Notes: generated from the letters alone by a model not told the origin. A DNA stretch of 64,000 bases from Aestuariivirga litoralis (GCF_003234965.1 NZ_QKVK01000009.1:1-64000); one strand, 5' to 3'. Counted from the first letter of the stretch, positions 1 to 9,912 are shown. A program made the numbers and translations.

Positions 1-68
1 GTAAATCGCCCCAGCGCCAATGGTACTTCGTCTTAAGACGCGGAAGAGTAGGTCGCTGCCAGGCCTGC
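1..68 (+). rRNA. rrf: 5S ribosomal RNA, 3' part
   Basis: The first ~68 bases match the 3' third of a bacterial 5S rRNA: the CCCAGCGCCAATGGTA segment, then an arm with a CTTCGTCTTAAG loop region, GAAGAGTAGGTCGCTGCCAGG and a closing GGCCTG. The 5' part lies outside the window. The exact 3' end is estimated from the position of the CCAGGC closing stem. This marks the end of an rRNA operon transcribed on the plus strand. Confidence 0.88.
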
Positions 69-163
69 AAAGGACAGAGAAATGATGCTCCCGCAAAGTT
101 GAAGACTTTCCGGACAAGAGCATCGACAGGAAAACCCCTTCATCCACAATCGCAATACACAAC

Positions 164-193
164 AACCGCCGTCGGCTCCCAGCCACGGCGGTT
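164..193 (+). terminator. Hairpin terminator downstream of 5S rRNA
   Basis: AACCGCCGT (164-172) pairs with ACGGCGGTT (185-193), and the stem continues with GGCT/AGCC around a CCC loop, giving 13 base pairs with one bulged C. CTTGCGTTC follows, so the U tract is weak. Its position 95 bases after 5S fits the rRNA operon terminator. It also lies beyond the 3' end of the convergent MFS gene. The rest of bases 69-285 shows nothing recognisable. Confidence 0.6.
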
Positions 194-285
194 CTTGCGT
201 TCAGCAAACCATAATCAACACCACACACCCAACACCCCCACGCCCCCATGCCCAAAGATGGATCCCGGCATCGGCGTGGCTCTGC

Positions 286-1437
286 TCAAGCCGCGTGGCC
301 CCTTCGCTTGAACGAGACGATCAGCGCGAGCGAGGCCAGAAGACCCACGGCGACCAGGCCGAAGGCGAAGGCAATGCCCAGCCGCGCGGCCACCATGCCG
401 AAGACCAGCGGCGCAAGGATGCGTGGAAGCGCCGTCAGCAGCGACACGAAGCTGAGGGCCCCGGCGCGATTCTCCGGCACCAGCCGCGCCGACATGGCGA
501 AGATCGTGGGGATGAGCAGCGCGAGGCCAAAGCCGACCGAGGCGAAGGCCGCAACGCTGACGATGAAGGATGTCGACAGGCCCAGCGCCACGAATCCGCC
601 GATCGACACGGAGAGCGAAGCGAACATCAGCGGCATCTCACCCAGCAGCGAACGCATGCGGTCGCCCGGGAAGCGCACCGCGGCATTGCACAGGCCGAAG
701 AACGCAGCCCCCAGTCCGGCGATCGCCGCCAGCGACGGCGCGATCTCGTCGAGCAGCTTGGCCGACCACAGCAGGGCCGCCGTTTCGGCCGCAATGATGA
801 GCCCGGCCGCGATGCCGAGAAGCATCAACGGTGTCTTGTTCGGCAGCGTGCCGATGCGCGCGGCCTTGCCTGTTGCGAGGGCGCGCGGCGCAATGGCACG
901 CTGGACCATGACCCATGACAGGGCGAACATCGCCGCCGCCACCGCGGCCACGGCCCAGGTTCCCCATTGTGTCGACAGCCAGCTCGCCGCCACCGCCATG
1001 ACGCCGACACCGGCCGAGACGCCGCCGTGGAAGGTCATGAAGATCGGCCGCTTCAGGTCATGCTCGAGTGCCACCGCCTCGGCGTTCATGAACAGGTCGG
1101 TGAGGCCAAAACACAGGCCCATCACGGGAATGGTCACGAAGAACCACGTCGGCGATGCCGCCGTGAGATAGGCGCCGAGCGACACCGCGAAGGCTGGCAG
1201 CACGGCCAGCAGCACGGCGCGGTTCGAGGCGGCACGGGCGATCTGCCCGCCCGCCGCCATCGCGCCCACCGTCAGCACGGTCGACAGGGTCAGCCCGAGG
1301 CCGAAGGTCTCCGCGCCGATGCCGGCATTGCGCATCACCGACGGCATGGAACCGGCGAGGGCGCCGATGGCGACCCCAAAGGTCACGAAGACGGTTGTGA
1401 TGGCCATGCGGGGCGAGGGAGAGGCACGTGCACTCAT
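286..1437 (-). CDS. MFS family transporter
   Basis: A 383-residue, very hydrophobic protein with about 12 predicted membrane segments, no signal peptide and the usual major facilitator length. Glycine- and alanine-rich helices alternate with short charged loops (for example RAASNRA after the second helix and RFPGDRMRS between helices 7 and 8). It should be an inner-membrane secondary transporter or exporter; the substrate cannot be told. The gene stands alone and antisense to the flanking RNA genes: it ends just after the rRNA terminator and its start lies 141 bases from tRNA-fMet. An upstream start is unlikely because the hydrophobic part begins at residue 12. Confidence 0.85.
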   Translation of the reverse strand: MSARASPSPRMAITTVFVTFGVAIGALAGSMPSVMRNAGIGAETFGLGLTLSTVLTVGAMAAGGQIARAASNRAVLLAVLPAFAVSLGAYLTAASPTWFFVTIPVMGLCFGLTDLFMNAEAVALEHDLKRPIFMTFHGGVSAGVGVMAVAASWLSTQWGTWAVAAVAAAMFALSWVMVQRAIAPRALATGKAARIGTLPNKTPLMLLGIAAGLIIAAETAALLWSAKLLDEIAPSLAAIAGLGAAFFGLCNAAVRFPGDRMRSLLGEMPLMFASLSVSIGGFVALGLSTSFIVSVAAFASVGFGLALLIPTIFAMSARLVPENRAGALSFVSLLTALPRILAPLVFGMVAARLGIAFAFGLVAVGLLASLALIVSFKRRGHAA

Positions 1438-1534
1438 CGCCCGCTTCTAGCCCAGCGGAACGGGCAGGGAAACCGCCCCGACCCGACGTGCTCACATGGC
1501 TGCCAACAGCCCAAAAGAAAAGTGTCATGAGGGG

Positions 1535-1563
1535 TTCACAAACAGGATTCGCGTTGCTACATA
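1535..1563 (+). promoter_or_regulatory. Promoter of tRNA-fMet
   Basis: TTCACA (1535-1540), a 17-base spacer and TACATA (1558-1563) form a good sigma-70-type promoter. The expected transcription start (~1570) is about nine bases before the mature tRNA 5' end. This suggests the tRNA is transcribed on its own and not by read-through from the rRNA operon. Confidence 0.55.
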
Positions 1564-1578
1564 CAGCTCGCGTTTCGA

Positions 1579-1655
<77 letters not shown>

Positions 1656-1687
1656 AAAAACCCCGCCCTCGCAAGAGGGCGGGGTTT
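1656..1687 (+). terminator. Bidirectional terminator after tRNA-fMet
   Basis: CCCCGCCCTC (1661-1670) and GAGGGCGGGG (1675-1684) form a perfect 10-bp stem with a GCAA tetraloop. It is preceded by AAAAAA and followed by TTT, so it can end transcription of the tRNA on the plus strand and of the convergent acetyltransferase gene on the minus strand. Confidence 0.85.
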
Positions 1688-1699
1688 CCTGTTTGCGGA

Positions 1700-2236
1700 T
1701 CAGGCAGACTGCGCGATCCAGTCGCCCCGGGTGATTTCGTAATGAACCTCGCCTCCGGCACCGTCCGGGATTGCCGCAGCCCATGCAGCCGGCAGCGTGC
1801 GCACATGTCTCAAGCCCGCCTTTTCCAGCACCCGCCGCGAAGCATGGTTGGCGGCCATCGTGCAGCCGGTGATGCGCTGATAGCCTGCCGACCCGAAGCC
1901 CCAGCCGACAAGGGCCGCCGCCCCCTCCGACGCCAGGCCCTGGCCCCAGTGGTCCCGCCGCAGGCGATATCCGAGCTCGGCATGCTGATCCGTCTCGGGC
2001 CACAGGCAGAACCAGCCCACGAAGGACGCGGCGCCATTTCGCCGCGCTGTCCAGACATGCGGCTCGCCGCCCCTCGGCTGGAGATATGTGCCGGCAAGCT
2101 CAGCCGGCACCTGGGCGCCGACACGTCCACCGGTCAGGTGACGCATCACGTCGGGGTCGTGCTCGAGGGCGATGAAGTCGCGGCCGTCTTCCGGGCGGCA
2201 TGGGCTGAGGGTCAGGCGCGGCGTGTGAAGTATCAT
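1700..2236 (-). CDS. GNAT family N-acetyltransferase, RimJ/RimL-like
   Basis: A 178-residue protein that starts with the typical RimJ/RimL beta strand TPRLTLSPCRPED and carries the acetyl-CoA pyrophosphate loop as RRDHWGQGLASEG, followed by the ANHASRRVLEKAGL segment that closes the fold. It should transfer an acetyl group from acetyl-CoA to an amine on a protein or small molecule; the acceptor is unknown. I placed the start at 2236 because the 51 codons upstream in the same frame are low-complexity and run into the preceding glycosyltransferase gene, which ends 19 bases before this start. The two genes probably form an operon. Confidence 0.9.
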   Translation of the reverse strand: MILHTPRLTLSPCRPEDGRDFIALEHDPDVMRHLTGGRVGAQVPAELAGTYLQPRGGEPHVWTARRNGAASFVGWFCLWPETDQHAELGYRLRRDHWGQGLASEGAAALVGWGFGSAGYQRITGCTMAANHASRRVLEKAGLRHVRTLPAAWAAAIPDGAGGEVHYEITRGDWIAQSA

Positions 2237-2255
2237 GACTTGCGTTGCTTGCGCA

Positions 2256-3110
2256 TCATTGCGGGCGCAGCAGGCTTTCGCCCGGCCGCCGTGTGGCGTT
2301 CCAGCTGTCCTCCACCCAGTCCTGGGCGAGATAGGCCCTGACGGATCCGGCCGCCGAGTTGCGGCGCGCGGAATCGAGCGGAACGACATGGCCGGGGCGC
2401 AGGTCCTGCACGAGCTCCGCGAGGTAGCTCCCGCGCGGCACCGGATGCTCGAGGCTCAGCCCCATGCGATCGAACAGCGAATTCCACAGATGCACGAAGA
2501 TCGACCGGCCGATCCGCGCGTGCACGACGGGGAGATATTCGGGGAACCAGAAGTAATGCGTTTCGAGCCAGTGCACGGGGTAGGTCGTCTCGCTGTCTTG
2601 CGTATAGAGGTCATGGGGCCCACCAGCGATGAAGGCGGTCAGCAGGTCCGGCCCGATCTCGCCCCAACCGGTCAGGGCCCTGGCCCGCGCCTCGCTTTCA
2701 TCCAGGAGACGCTCGCACAGCCCATCGCCTTTTGGAAACTTGAGGACCGCGCCATTGATCCGCGTCCGGTCCTGCCTTGCCCAGAAATGAGTGACCGCGG
2801 GCAGGCCAGCGCCCCTCATCACCACGTCGGTGTCGACCCACCAGCCGCCCCGCTCGAACAACAGCTTGTAGCGGAAGATGTTGCTGAAGGCCGAGGGGCT
2901 GCCGTCGAAATGAAACAACCTCTCCCGCGGCAGGATGGTGCTGGCGTCGTGCCATGTGACGCCCCGCGGAAGGACAGGCGCGTCATAGGAAAAGAACCGG
3001 ACCTCGATGCCCCGGGTGACGAAGCTGGCAAGACAGGCGGCCTCGACGGGGGTGAGCGCATCCCCGTTCCAGAAGGTGTTCACGTGGTCTCGTGCCACGT
3101 CCTGTTGCAT
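2256..3110 (-). CDS. Glycosyltransferase with DXD motif (GT32-like)
   Basis: The protein has 284 residues. The N-terminus (VNTFWNGDALTPVEAACLAS) and the block AFSNIFRYKLLFERGGWWVDTDVV are typical of the GT32/TcdA-TcdB-like glycosyltransferase sugar-binding region with a DXD motif at residues 93-95, where the metal and nucleotide sugar bind. It lacks a signal peptide and should act in the cytoplasm on a lipid- or glycan-bound acceptor, which cannot be identified. ATG start at 3110. It precedes the acetyltransferase by 19 bases, which may hint at a shared acetylated glycan product. Confidence 0.85.
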   Translation of the reverse strand: MQQDVARDHVNTFWNGDALTPVEAACLASFVTRGIEVRFFSYDAPVLPRGVTWHDASTILPRERLFHFDGSPSAFSNIFRYKLLFERGGWWVDTDVVMRGAGLPAVTHFWARQDRTRINGAVLKFPKGDGLCERLLDESEARARALTGWGEIGPDLLTAFIAGGPHDLYTQDSETTYPVHWLETHYFWFPEYLPVVHARIGRSIFVHLWNSLFDRMGLSLEHPVPRGSYLAELVQDLRPGHVVPLDSARRNSAAGSVRAYLAQDWVEDSWNATRRPGESLLRPQ

Positions 3111-3275
3111 GACCGTGTCGCCTCCTGCGCTTGCCGATCACATGCCATTGCGCGGTGAAGATCAACAGGAACAACGTTTGCGGCCGGCGGGCCTGCCAAC
3201 AGGGTTGAACTTGAACCCACCTGCGCGCCACCCTATGCTGGAGGCCAGTTGGTCTTGCCGGGTTCGACGCGTCAC

Positions 3276-3788
3276 ATGAAGAACATCATCGCGCTCCTCA
3301 CGCTTATTGTCGCGTTCTGTGTCTCGTCAGGGCTTGCCGCCGCTGACGGGACGCCCGCGGCCGACCGGACCTTCGGCGACTGGGTCCTGCACTGTGCAAA
3401 GCTCAGCGGAGGCCAGGAGGCCTGCGCGCTCCACCAGAAGATCATGGCGCGCGACACCAGGCTGCCCGTGGCCTCCATTGCGCTGGCTCGCCATGACCAG
3501 AGCCATGAATTGCGGCTTGCCGCGGTTCTGCCCCTGGGGCTCGACATTCCGGCAGGCGTTGCCGGCAAGGCGGGGAGCACGCCGCTGCTTCTTTCCGTAC
3601 AGACCTGCGTGAGGCGTGGCTGCATTGCCAGCACCACGGTGAGCGACAGCCTGCTGGAGACGCTGCGTGGCGCCGGGTCGCTGTCCATCACCTTCAAGAT
3701 GCGCGGCGTGGGCGAGGCGACGACCATCCCGGTATCGCTGAAGGGCCTCGACGAGGGCCTGAAGGCGCTCGACACGCCCAGGAACTAG
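3276..3788 (+). CDS. Invasion-associated locus B (IalB) family protein
   Basis: A secreted protein of 170 residues. A signal peptide covers residues 1-22 (MKNIIALLTLIVAFCVSSG, cleavage after AAA). The mature part opens with FGDWVLHCAK and contains CALHQKIM, a CVRRGC pair and a C-terminal FKMRG...IPVSLKGLDEGLKAL segment, the IalB fold with paired cysteines. Named after Bartonella IalB, the family is common in free-living Rhizobiales and its biochemical role is unclear. I chose the ATG at 3276, which begins directly with the signal peptide; a TTG nine codons upstream is possible but would put RHM before it. Confidence 0.88.
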   Translation: MKNIIALLTLIVAFCVSSGLAAADGTPAADRTFGDWVLHCAKLSGGQEACALHQKIMARDTRLPVASIALARHDQSHELRLAAVLPLGLDIPAGVAGKAGSTPLLLSVQTCVRRGCIASTTVSDSLLETLRGAGSLSITFKMRGVGEATTIPVSLKGLDEGLKALDTPRN

Positions 3789-3844
3789 CAGGCAGACAAG
3801 GCCGCTTGCCTCTGCGCCCTGTCTCGCCTTAGCTGGCACCCGAC

Positions 3845-5293
3845 ATGACTTCACTCATCATCATCGTCATCCATGCCGCGTTGATGGCGGCCGTCATCCT
3901 GCGTGTGCTGCTGCGCCGCCCGGCACGCGGCGTGGCGCTTGCCTGGCTGCTCATGGCAATGATGCTGCCCTATATCGGTGCGGTGCTCTATTTCCTCATC
4001 GGCGAGCGGCGCATCTCGCGCAGCCGCGCGGAGCGCCTGGCCCAGATGCAGGGCGACTTCCGCAAGATCACCGCACCCCATATTGCGGAAAACCGGCTGC
4101 TGCGGGGCAGCACGCAGCTGACCCCGGAAGAGCGCCCGCTGGAGCGGGCGGGGGAAAGCTTCTTCGGCGCACCCGCCTTCACCGGCAACAGCCTGGCGCT
4201 CTCCGGCGACACGCTCGCCATGCTGCGGCACATCGCGGCCGACATCGAAGCAGCAGAGCGGAGTGTCCTGGTCGAATTCTACATCTGGACCGAGGGCGGC
4301 CTGACACGCGACGTGCTGGACGCGCTGACCCGCGCGGCGCGGCGCGGCGTCAAGTGCCTGGTGCTGGTCGACGCCATGGGGGCCGGCCGCTGGTGGAGGG
4401 GCCCTGAGCCCGGACTTCTGCGTGGGGCCGGGGTGGAACTGCGCGCCGCACTTCCCGTGGGGCTGCTGCGCGGCATCGCGGGGCGCACCGACCTGAGACT
4501 GCATCGCAAGATCGTGGTGGTCGACAGCCGCATCGCCTGGACCGGCAGCATGAACATGGTGGACCCGCGCTTCTTCAAGCAGGATTCGGGCGTGGGTGAA
4601 TGGGTCGATGCCATGGTGCGCATCGAGGGGCCGGTTGCCGGCGTGCTGGGCGCGGTGATGATCAGCGACTGGGTGGCGGAAGGTGGCGTCACGCTGGAGC
4701 AGGTCCTGGCGGCCACGGGGCTTGCGCCAAGCAGTGCAAGGGGCCAGGCGCCGGTGCAGGTTCTGGCGTCGGGACCGGGTGAGTCGGGTGATGGCCTGCT
4801 GCAGATCATGCTGGCGCTCATCAATGGTGCCCGTCATGAGGTGGTGCTGACCACGCCCTATTTCGTGCCGGAGGATGCTCTCGTCACCGCCCTGCGCGGG
4901 GCGGCCGCCCGCGGGGTTCGGGTCGTCGTGGTGCTGCCGCGGCGCATCGATTCCCTCCTGGTCCGCCACGCCAGCCGGTCGTTCTTCGACGAGATCATCT
5001 CCGCTGGCTGCGAGATCTATGAGTTCAAGGCCGGCCTCCTGCACACCAAGTCGATCACCGTCGACGGCGAGCAGGCCATGTTCGGCACCGCCAATTTCGA
5101 CATGCGGAGCCTGTGGCTGAACTACGAGGTTTCGCTTCTGGTCTATGACCGGGGCTTCGTGGCCGATCTCCGGGCGCTTCAGCAGAGCTACCTGGATCAA
5201 TCAGACGCCGTGATGCTGGTGCCCTGGGCAAAGCGTCCGGTGGGCGCGAGGCTCATCGAGTCGACAATGCGGTTGATGACGCCGCTTCTCTGA
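3845..5293 (+). CDS. cls: Cardiolipin synthase
   Basis: A 482-residue phospholipase-D family protein. Two membrane helices occupy residues ~2-55, followed by the basic ERRISRSRAERL stretch. It carries two HKD motifs: H220-K222-D227 (LHRKIVVVD with GSMNM) and H400-K402-D407 (LHTKSITVD with GTANFDMRS). It joins two phosphatidylglycerols into cardiolipin and glycerol at the inner membrane. Length and architecture match bacterial ClsA. Stands alone, 56 bases after the IalB gene, with no visible terminator between the two. Confidence 0.93.
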   Translation: MTSLIIIVIHAALMAAVILRVLLRRPARGVALAWLLMAMMLPYIGAVLYFLIGERRISRSRAERLAQMQGDFRKITAPHIAENRLLRGSTQLTPEERPLERAGESFFGAPAFTGNSLALSGDTLAMLRHIAADIEAAERSVLVEFYIWTEGGLTRDVLDALTRAARRGVKCLVLVDAMGAGRWWRGPEPGLLRGAGVELRAALPVGLLRGIAGRTDLRLHRKIVVVDSRIAWTGSMNMVDPRFFKQDSGVGEWVDAMVRIEGPVAGVLGAVMISDWVAEGGVTLEQVLAATGLAPSSARGQAPVQVLASGPGESGDGLLQIMLALINGARHEVVLTTPYFVPEDALVTALRGAAARGVRVVVVLPRRIDSLLVRHASRSFFDEIISAGCEIYEFKAGLLHTKSITVDGEQAMFGTANFDMRSLWLNYEVSLLVYDRGFVADLRALQQSYLDQSDAVMLVPWAKRPVGARLIESTMRLMTPLL

Positions 5294-5458
5294 TTTTCAT
5301 CTCGTCCGGAACGAAAGGCGAATCTTGCAAAGCGTTGTGCAAAGGGTTGCGGACAGCAGTTTGCACAACTTTTAGGCGTAAATCCAAAAAATTGAGCAAT
5401 TTCTGGATCTTGGCTTTGAGGGCTTGACCGTGCTTGTGATGGACTGCGAAAGCCGCCC

Positions 5459-5472
5459 TGCAAACGTTTGCA
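5459..5472. promoter_or_regulatory. LacI-family-type operator palindrome
   Basis: TGCAAACGTTTGCA is a perfect 14-base palindrome with the central CG typical of LacI/GalR-family operators (compare the PurR core GCAAACGTTTGC). It lies 329 bases upstream of the polyol operon start codon. No LacI-type regulator gene is in the window, so the cognate protein is unknown. Confidence 0.45.
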
Positions 5473-5714
5473 AAATTCAGGGACAAAGCCTGAACAAATT
5501 CATAAGGCCAGATGAGCAAAGGCGTTAAAGTTGAGTGGAGTGGCAGGCCCACTGCCCAATCTTCATCAGCACGCCCATTGAGATGCGATACTCAGAGCAA
5601 ATGCCCAGTCAACGGGCGCCAGTGAGCGATCCGAAGGGCCCGTAGGGCAATGGCATGCCTGAAATTCCCTGCTGCATAAGCGAAATGACGGTGCACTGCA
5701 CCACAAGATCCGGA

Positions 5715-5744
5715 TTGACCACTCTCCTTGAGTGAACATATGCT
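5715..5744 (+). promoter_or_regulatory. Promoter of the polyol operon
   Basis: TTGACC (5715-5720) and TATGCT (5739-5744) are separated by 18 bases. The start codon of the binding protein lies 44 bases further on, preceded by the strong ribosome binding site GGGAGGA at 5777-5783. Assigned by eye from consensus only. Confidence 0.45.
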
Positions 5745-5751
5745 CTCACAA

Positions 5752-5769
5752 TGAGCAAATAATTGCTCG
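5752..5769. promoter_or_regulatory. Candidate repressor operator of the polyol operon
   Basis: TGAGCAAATAATTGCTCG contains the perfect arms GAGCAA (5753-5758) and TTGCTC (5763-5768) around ATAA. It sits directly downstream of the -10 box, where a bound repressor would block transcription start. Polyol operons of this type are often controlled by a SorC/DeoR-type regulator, but no such gene is present here. Confidence 0.5.
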
Positions 5770-5787
5770 CACGAACGGGAGGACCAT

Positions 5788-7092
<1,305 letters not shown>

Positions 7093-7110
7093 CGAAACCT
7101 CCCGCAACTG

Positions 7111-7136
7111 GGCTGCCCGGACTCCTCCGGGCAGCC
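7111..7136 (+). terminator. Intercistronic hairpin between smoE and smoF
   Basis: GGCTGCCCGG (7111-7120) and CCGGGCAGCC (7127-7136) form a perfect 10-bp stem with an ACTCCT loop, followed by ATTTTCC. Such hairpins after the binding-protein gene partly end transcription and protect the upstream mRNA, giving more binding protein than permease. The downstream genes lack an obvious promoter of their own, so read-through is expected. Confidence 0.65.
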
Positions 7137-7165
7137 ATTTTCCCTCCCTCTCCGGGGCTTGATTC

Positions 7166-8074
7166 ATGGCAACGCAGCAGACACGCTCGATCGGCCGGAT
7201 CGCCGTTGCACCATCGGTCCTCGCCCTCTTCCTGTGGATGATCGTGCCGCTGGGCATGACCATCTGGTTCTCCTTCCTCCGCTACAACCTGCTCGATCCC
7301 AATCCCGCCTGCTCGCTGCTGACGCCCGGCGCGCTCATCGACGAGGCCAACCGCTGCCTCGCGGGCACCACAAACTATTATTACTTCCTCACCGACCCCG
7401 CCTTCTTCAAGGCCATGCGCAATTCCCTGCTGCTGGTGTTCTGGGTGCTGGTGATCTCGGTCGCGGGCGGCACGCTGCTGGCCCTGCTGCTCGACCAGGC
7501 CATCTATGGCCGCAACTTCGTCCGCCTCATGGTGATCGCACCCTTCTTCGTCATGCCCACCGTTTCCGCACTGGTGTGGAAGAACATGATGATGCACCCG
7601 GTGCAGGGCTTCCTCGCCTGGATCACCAAGTCACTGGGCTTCGGCGCCATCGACTGGTTCGCGCATTACCCGATGACGGCGATCGTCATCATGGTGTCAT
7701 GGCAATGGCTGCCCTTCGCCACGCTCATCATCCTCACCGCCTTGCAGAGTTTCGACGAGGAGCAGAAGGAAGCGGCCCAGATGGATGGGACACCGCCCCT
7801 GTCCTTCTTCTGGTACATGATCGTGCCGCATCTGGCGCGGCCGGTCACCGTCGTCATCCTCATCGAGACGATCTTCCTCCTCAACGTCTTCGCGGAGATC
7901 TATGTCACGGGCTCGGGCGGCCGCGCCGGAAACCTGCCCTTCCTCGTCTACCAGTATGGCCTGCTCTCGAACGACATCGGCGGCGCGTCGGCCGGCGGCA
8001 TCATCGCGGTGATCCTTGCCAACATCGTCGCCTTCTTCCTGATGCGCATGATCGGCAAGAACCTGGAGGGCTGA
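7166..8074 (+). CDS. smoF: Sorbitol/mannitol ABC transporter, permease
   Basis: The protein has 302 residues and six predicted membrane helices (first at residues ~13-35, VAPSVLALFLWMIVPLGMTIWF). The EAA loop that contacts the ATPase reads EEQKEAAQMDGTPPLSFFWYMIVPHL. It forms the membrane channel as a heterodimer with the next permease. Start ATG at 7166, after the hairpin that follows the binding protein. The stop is five bases before the next start. Confidence 0.92.
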   Translation: MATQQTRSIGRIAVAPSVLALFLWMIVPLGMTIWFSFLRYNLLDPNPACSLLTPGALIDEANRCLAGTTNYYYFLTDPAFFKAMRNSLLLVFWVLVISVAGGTLLALLLDQAIYGRNFVRLMVIAPFFVMPTVSALVWKNMMMHPVQGFLAWITKSLGFGAIDWFAHYPMTAIVIMVSWQWLPFATLIILTALQSFDEEQKEAAQMDGTPPLSFFWYMIVPHLARPVTVVILIETIFLLNVFAEIYVTGSGGRAGNLPFLVYQYGLLSNDIGGASAGGIIAVILANIVAFFLMRMIGKNLEG

Positions 8075-8079
8075 GACAC

Positions 8080-8910
8080 ATGGCACGCGCAGTTCCCCTC
8101 CGCCGCAAGCTGATCTTCACAGGCCTCGCCTGGGTCATCGGCTTTGCCATCTTCTTCCCGATCCTGTGGACGATCCTCACGAGCTTCAAGACGGAAGGCG
8201 AAGCCGTCAGCATTCCGCCCACCTTCCTGTTCTTCGACTGGACGCTGGAGAATTACGGCGTCGTGCAGGAGCGTTCGGACTATCTGAAATTCGCGTCGAA
8301 CTCGGTGATCCTGGCGCTCGGCTCGACGCTGATCGGGCTCCTCGTCGCTGTCCCTGCCGCCTGGGCCATGGCCTTCGCACCCGGCAAGCGGACGAAGGAC
8401 CTGCTGATGTGGATGCTCTCCACCAAGATGATGCCGCCGGTGGGCGCGTTGATCCCGCTCTACCTGATCTTCCGCGACCTCAAGCTGCTCGACAGCCACA
8501 TCGGCATCATCATGGTGCTGATGCTGCTCAACCTGCCGATCATCATCTGGATGCTCTACACCTATTTCAAGGAAATCCCGGGCGAGATCCTCGAGGCCTC
8601 GCGCATGGATGGTGCGTCCATCGGCAAGGAACTGATCTATGTGCTCGCACCCATGGCCGTGCCGGGAATCGCGTCCACCGTTCTCCTCAACATCATCCTC
8701 GCCTGGAACGAGGCTTTCTGGACGCTGACGCTGACCACCAAGGATGCCGCACCCTTGACCCAGTTCATCGCCTCCTATTCGAGCCCGGAGGGCCTGTTCT
8801 GGGCCAAGCTGTCGGCGGCCTCCACCATGGCCATCGCCCCCATCCTCGTCCTCGGCTGGTTCGCCCAGAAGCAGCTCGTCCGCGGCCTCACCTTCGGAGC
8901 AGTGAAGTAA
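8080..8910 (+). CDS. smoG: Sorbitol/mannitol ABC transporter, permease
   Basis: 276 residues with six membrane helices and the EAA loop GEILEASRMDGASIGKELIYVLAPMAVPG. The start is ATG 8080 (protein begins MARAVPLRRKLIF, typical of MalG-type permeases). The same frame is open further upstream, but that part lies inside smoF and is antiparallel to no known domain. A GGAGGG ribosome binding site overlaps the end of smoF. The stop codon is directly adjacent to the start of the ATPase gene, so the two are translationally coupled. Confidence 0.92.
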   Translation: MARAVPLRRKLIFTGLAWVIGFAIFFPILWTILTSFKTEGEAVSIPPTFLFFDWTLENYGVVQERSDYLKFASNSVILALGSTLIGLLVAVPAAWAMAFAPGKRTKDLLMWMLSTKMMPPVGALIPLYLIFRDLKLLDSHIGIIMVLMLLNLPIIIWMLYTYFKEIPGEILEASRMDGASIGKELIYVLAPMAVPGIASTVLLNIILAWNEAFWTLTLTTKDAAPLTQFIASYSSPEGLFWAKLSAASTMAIAPILVLGWFAQKQLVRGLTFGAVK

Positions 8911-9912
8911 ATGGGCACCATTTCCCTCAGGAACGTCCGCAAGGCCTTCGGCGAGGCCGTCATCATTCCCGGTGCAGATCTCGACATCGAGGATGGCGAG
9001 TTCATCGTCTTCGTCGGTCCGTCGGGCTGCGGCAAGTCAACCCTGCTGCGCCTCATCGCGGGTCTCGAGGACCTGACCTCCGGCCAGATCATGATTGACG
9101 GTACGGATGTCTCCGACGTGCCGCCGGCCAAGCGCGGCCTCGCCATGGTGTTCCAGTCCTATGCGCTCTATCCGCACATGAGTGTGAGGAACAACATCGC
9201 CTTCGGCCTCAAGATGGCGGGCGAGCCGAAGGAGCAGATCGACGCCAAGGTGGCCAAGGCCGCCGCCACGCTGAACCTCACGGACTATCTCGAGAGGAAG
9301 CCCCGCCAGCTCTCCGGCGGTCAGCGCCAGCGTGTCGCCATCGGCCGCGCCATCGTGCGACAGCCCAAGTGCTTCCTGTTCGACGAGCCGTTGTCGAACC
9401 TGGATGCCGCGCTCCGCGTCAACATGCGCGTCGAGATCATGCAGCTCCACCAGCAGCTCGACGCCACCATGATCTACGTGACCCATGACCAGGTGGAGGC
9501 CATGACCATGGCCGACCGCATCGTGGTGCTGAACAAGGGCGTCATCGAGCAGGTCGGCTCGCCGCTCGATCTCTACAACAGGCCGAACTCGGTCTTTGTC
9601 GCGGGCTTCATCGGCTCGCCCAAGATGAACCTGATCACCGGCCCCTTCGCCGCGGCATACAAGGCCGCCACCCTCGGCATCAGGCCCGAGCATATCGCCA
9701 TCGTTCCGGAAGGCGGCGAGGCGCGCGGCACCATCACCCTGGCCGAGCATCTGGGGTCCGACTCCTTCCTTCACGTCGAGGCAGGCGATGCCGGCCGCCT
9801 CACGGTGCGCGCACCGGGTGATTATGCGGGCAAGCCCGGCGACATGGTGGCGCTGCATTTCGACCCGTCACGGCTTCATCGTTTCGACTCCCAGGGAAAG
9901 GTTCTCGTCTGA
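8911..9912 (+). CDS. smoK: Sorbitol/mannitol ABC transporter, ATP-binding protein
   Basis: This 333-residue MalK/UgpC-type ATPase has Walker [10 protein letters not shown] near residue 37, the Q-loop [10 protein letters not shown], signature [17 protein letters not shown], Walker [13 protein letters not shown] and the switch histidine in VTHDQVEA. The C-terminal ~100 residues form a TOBE/OB domain ([15 protein letters not shown]). It powers hexitol uptake together with the two permeases. The TGA overlaps the ATG of the following dehydrogenase by one base. Confidence 0.93.
   Translation: MGTISLRNVRKAFGEAVIIPGADLDIEDGEFIVFVGPSGCGKSTLLRLIAGLEDLTSGQIMIDGTDVSDVPPAKRGLAMVFQSYALYPHMSVRNNIAFGLKMAGEPKEQIDAKVAKAAATLNLTDYLERKPRQLSGGQRQRVAIGRAIVRQPKCFLFDEPLSNLDAALRVNMRVEIMQLHQQLDATMIYVTHDQVEAMTMADRIVVLNKGVIEQVGSPLDLYNRPNSVFVAGFIGSPKMNLITGPFAAAYKAATLGIRPEHIAIVPEGGEARGTITLAEHLGSDSFLHVEAGDAGRLTVRAPGDYAGKPGDMVALHFDPSRLHRFDSQGKVLV

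Larger units (their letters stand above)
5294..5787. other. Gene-free region with several palindromes upstream of the polyol operon
   Basis: No coding sequence is convincing in this 494-base stretch, and it is visibly more AT-rich than its surroundings. It holds a 10-bp inverted repeat (5334-5343 with 5360-5369), a palindrome around AAATTG-AG-CAATTT (5382-5408), a perfect 14-base palindrome TGCAAACGTTTGCA (5459-5472), GGTGCA-C-TGCACC (5690-5702), and the promoter and operator of the next operon (5715-5769). The motif GAGCAA recurs at 5394-5399, 5514-5519 and 5754-5758. Confidence 0.6.

Noticed and set aside
99-311. Small open frame after the 5S rRNA
   Set aside because: It crosses the rRNA terminator hairpin, has no ribosome binding site and no protein-like pattern.
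7159-8079. In-frame extension upstream of smoG
   Set aside because: The 307 extra codons overlap smoF in another frame and encode an Arg/His-rich sequence without membrane helices; the real start is ATG 8080.
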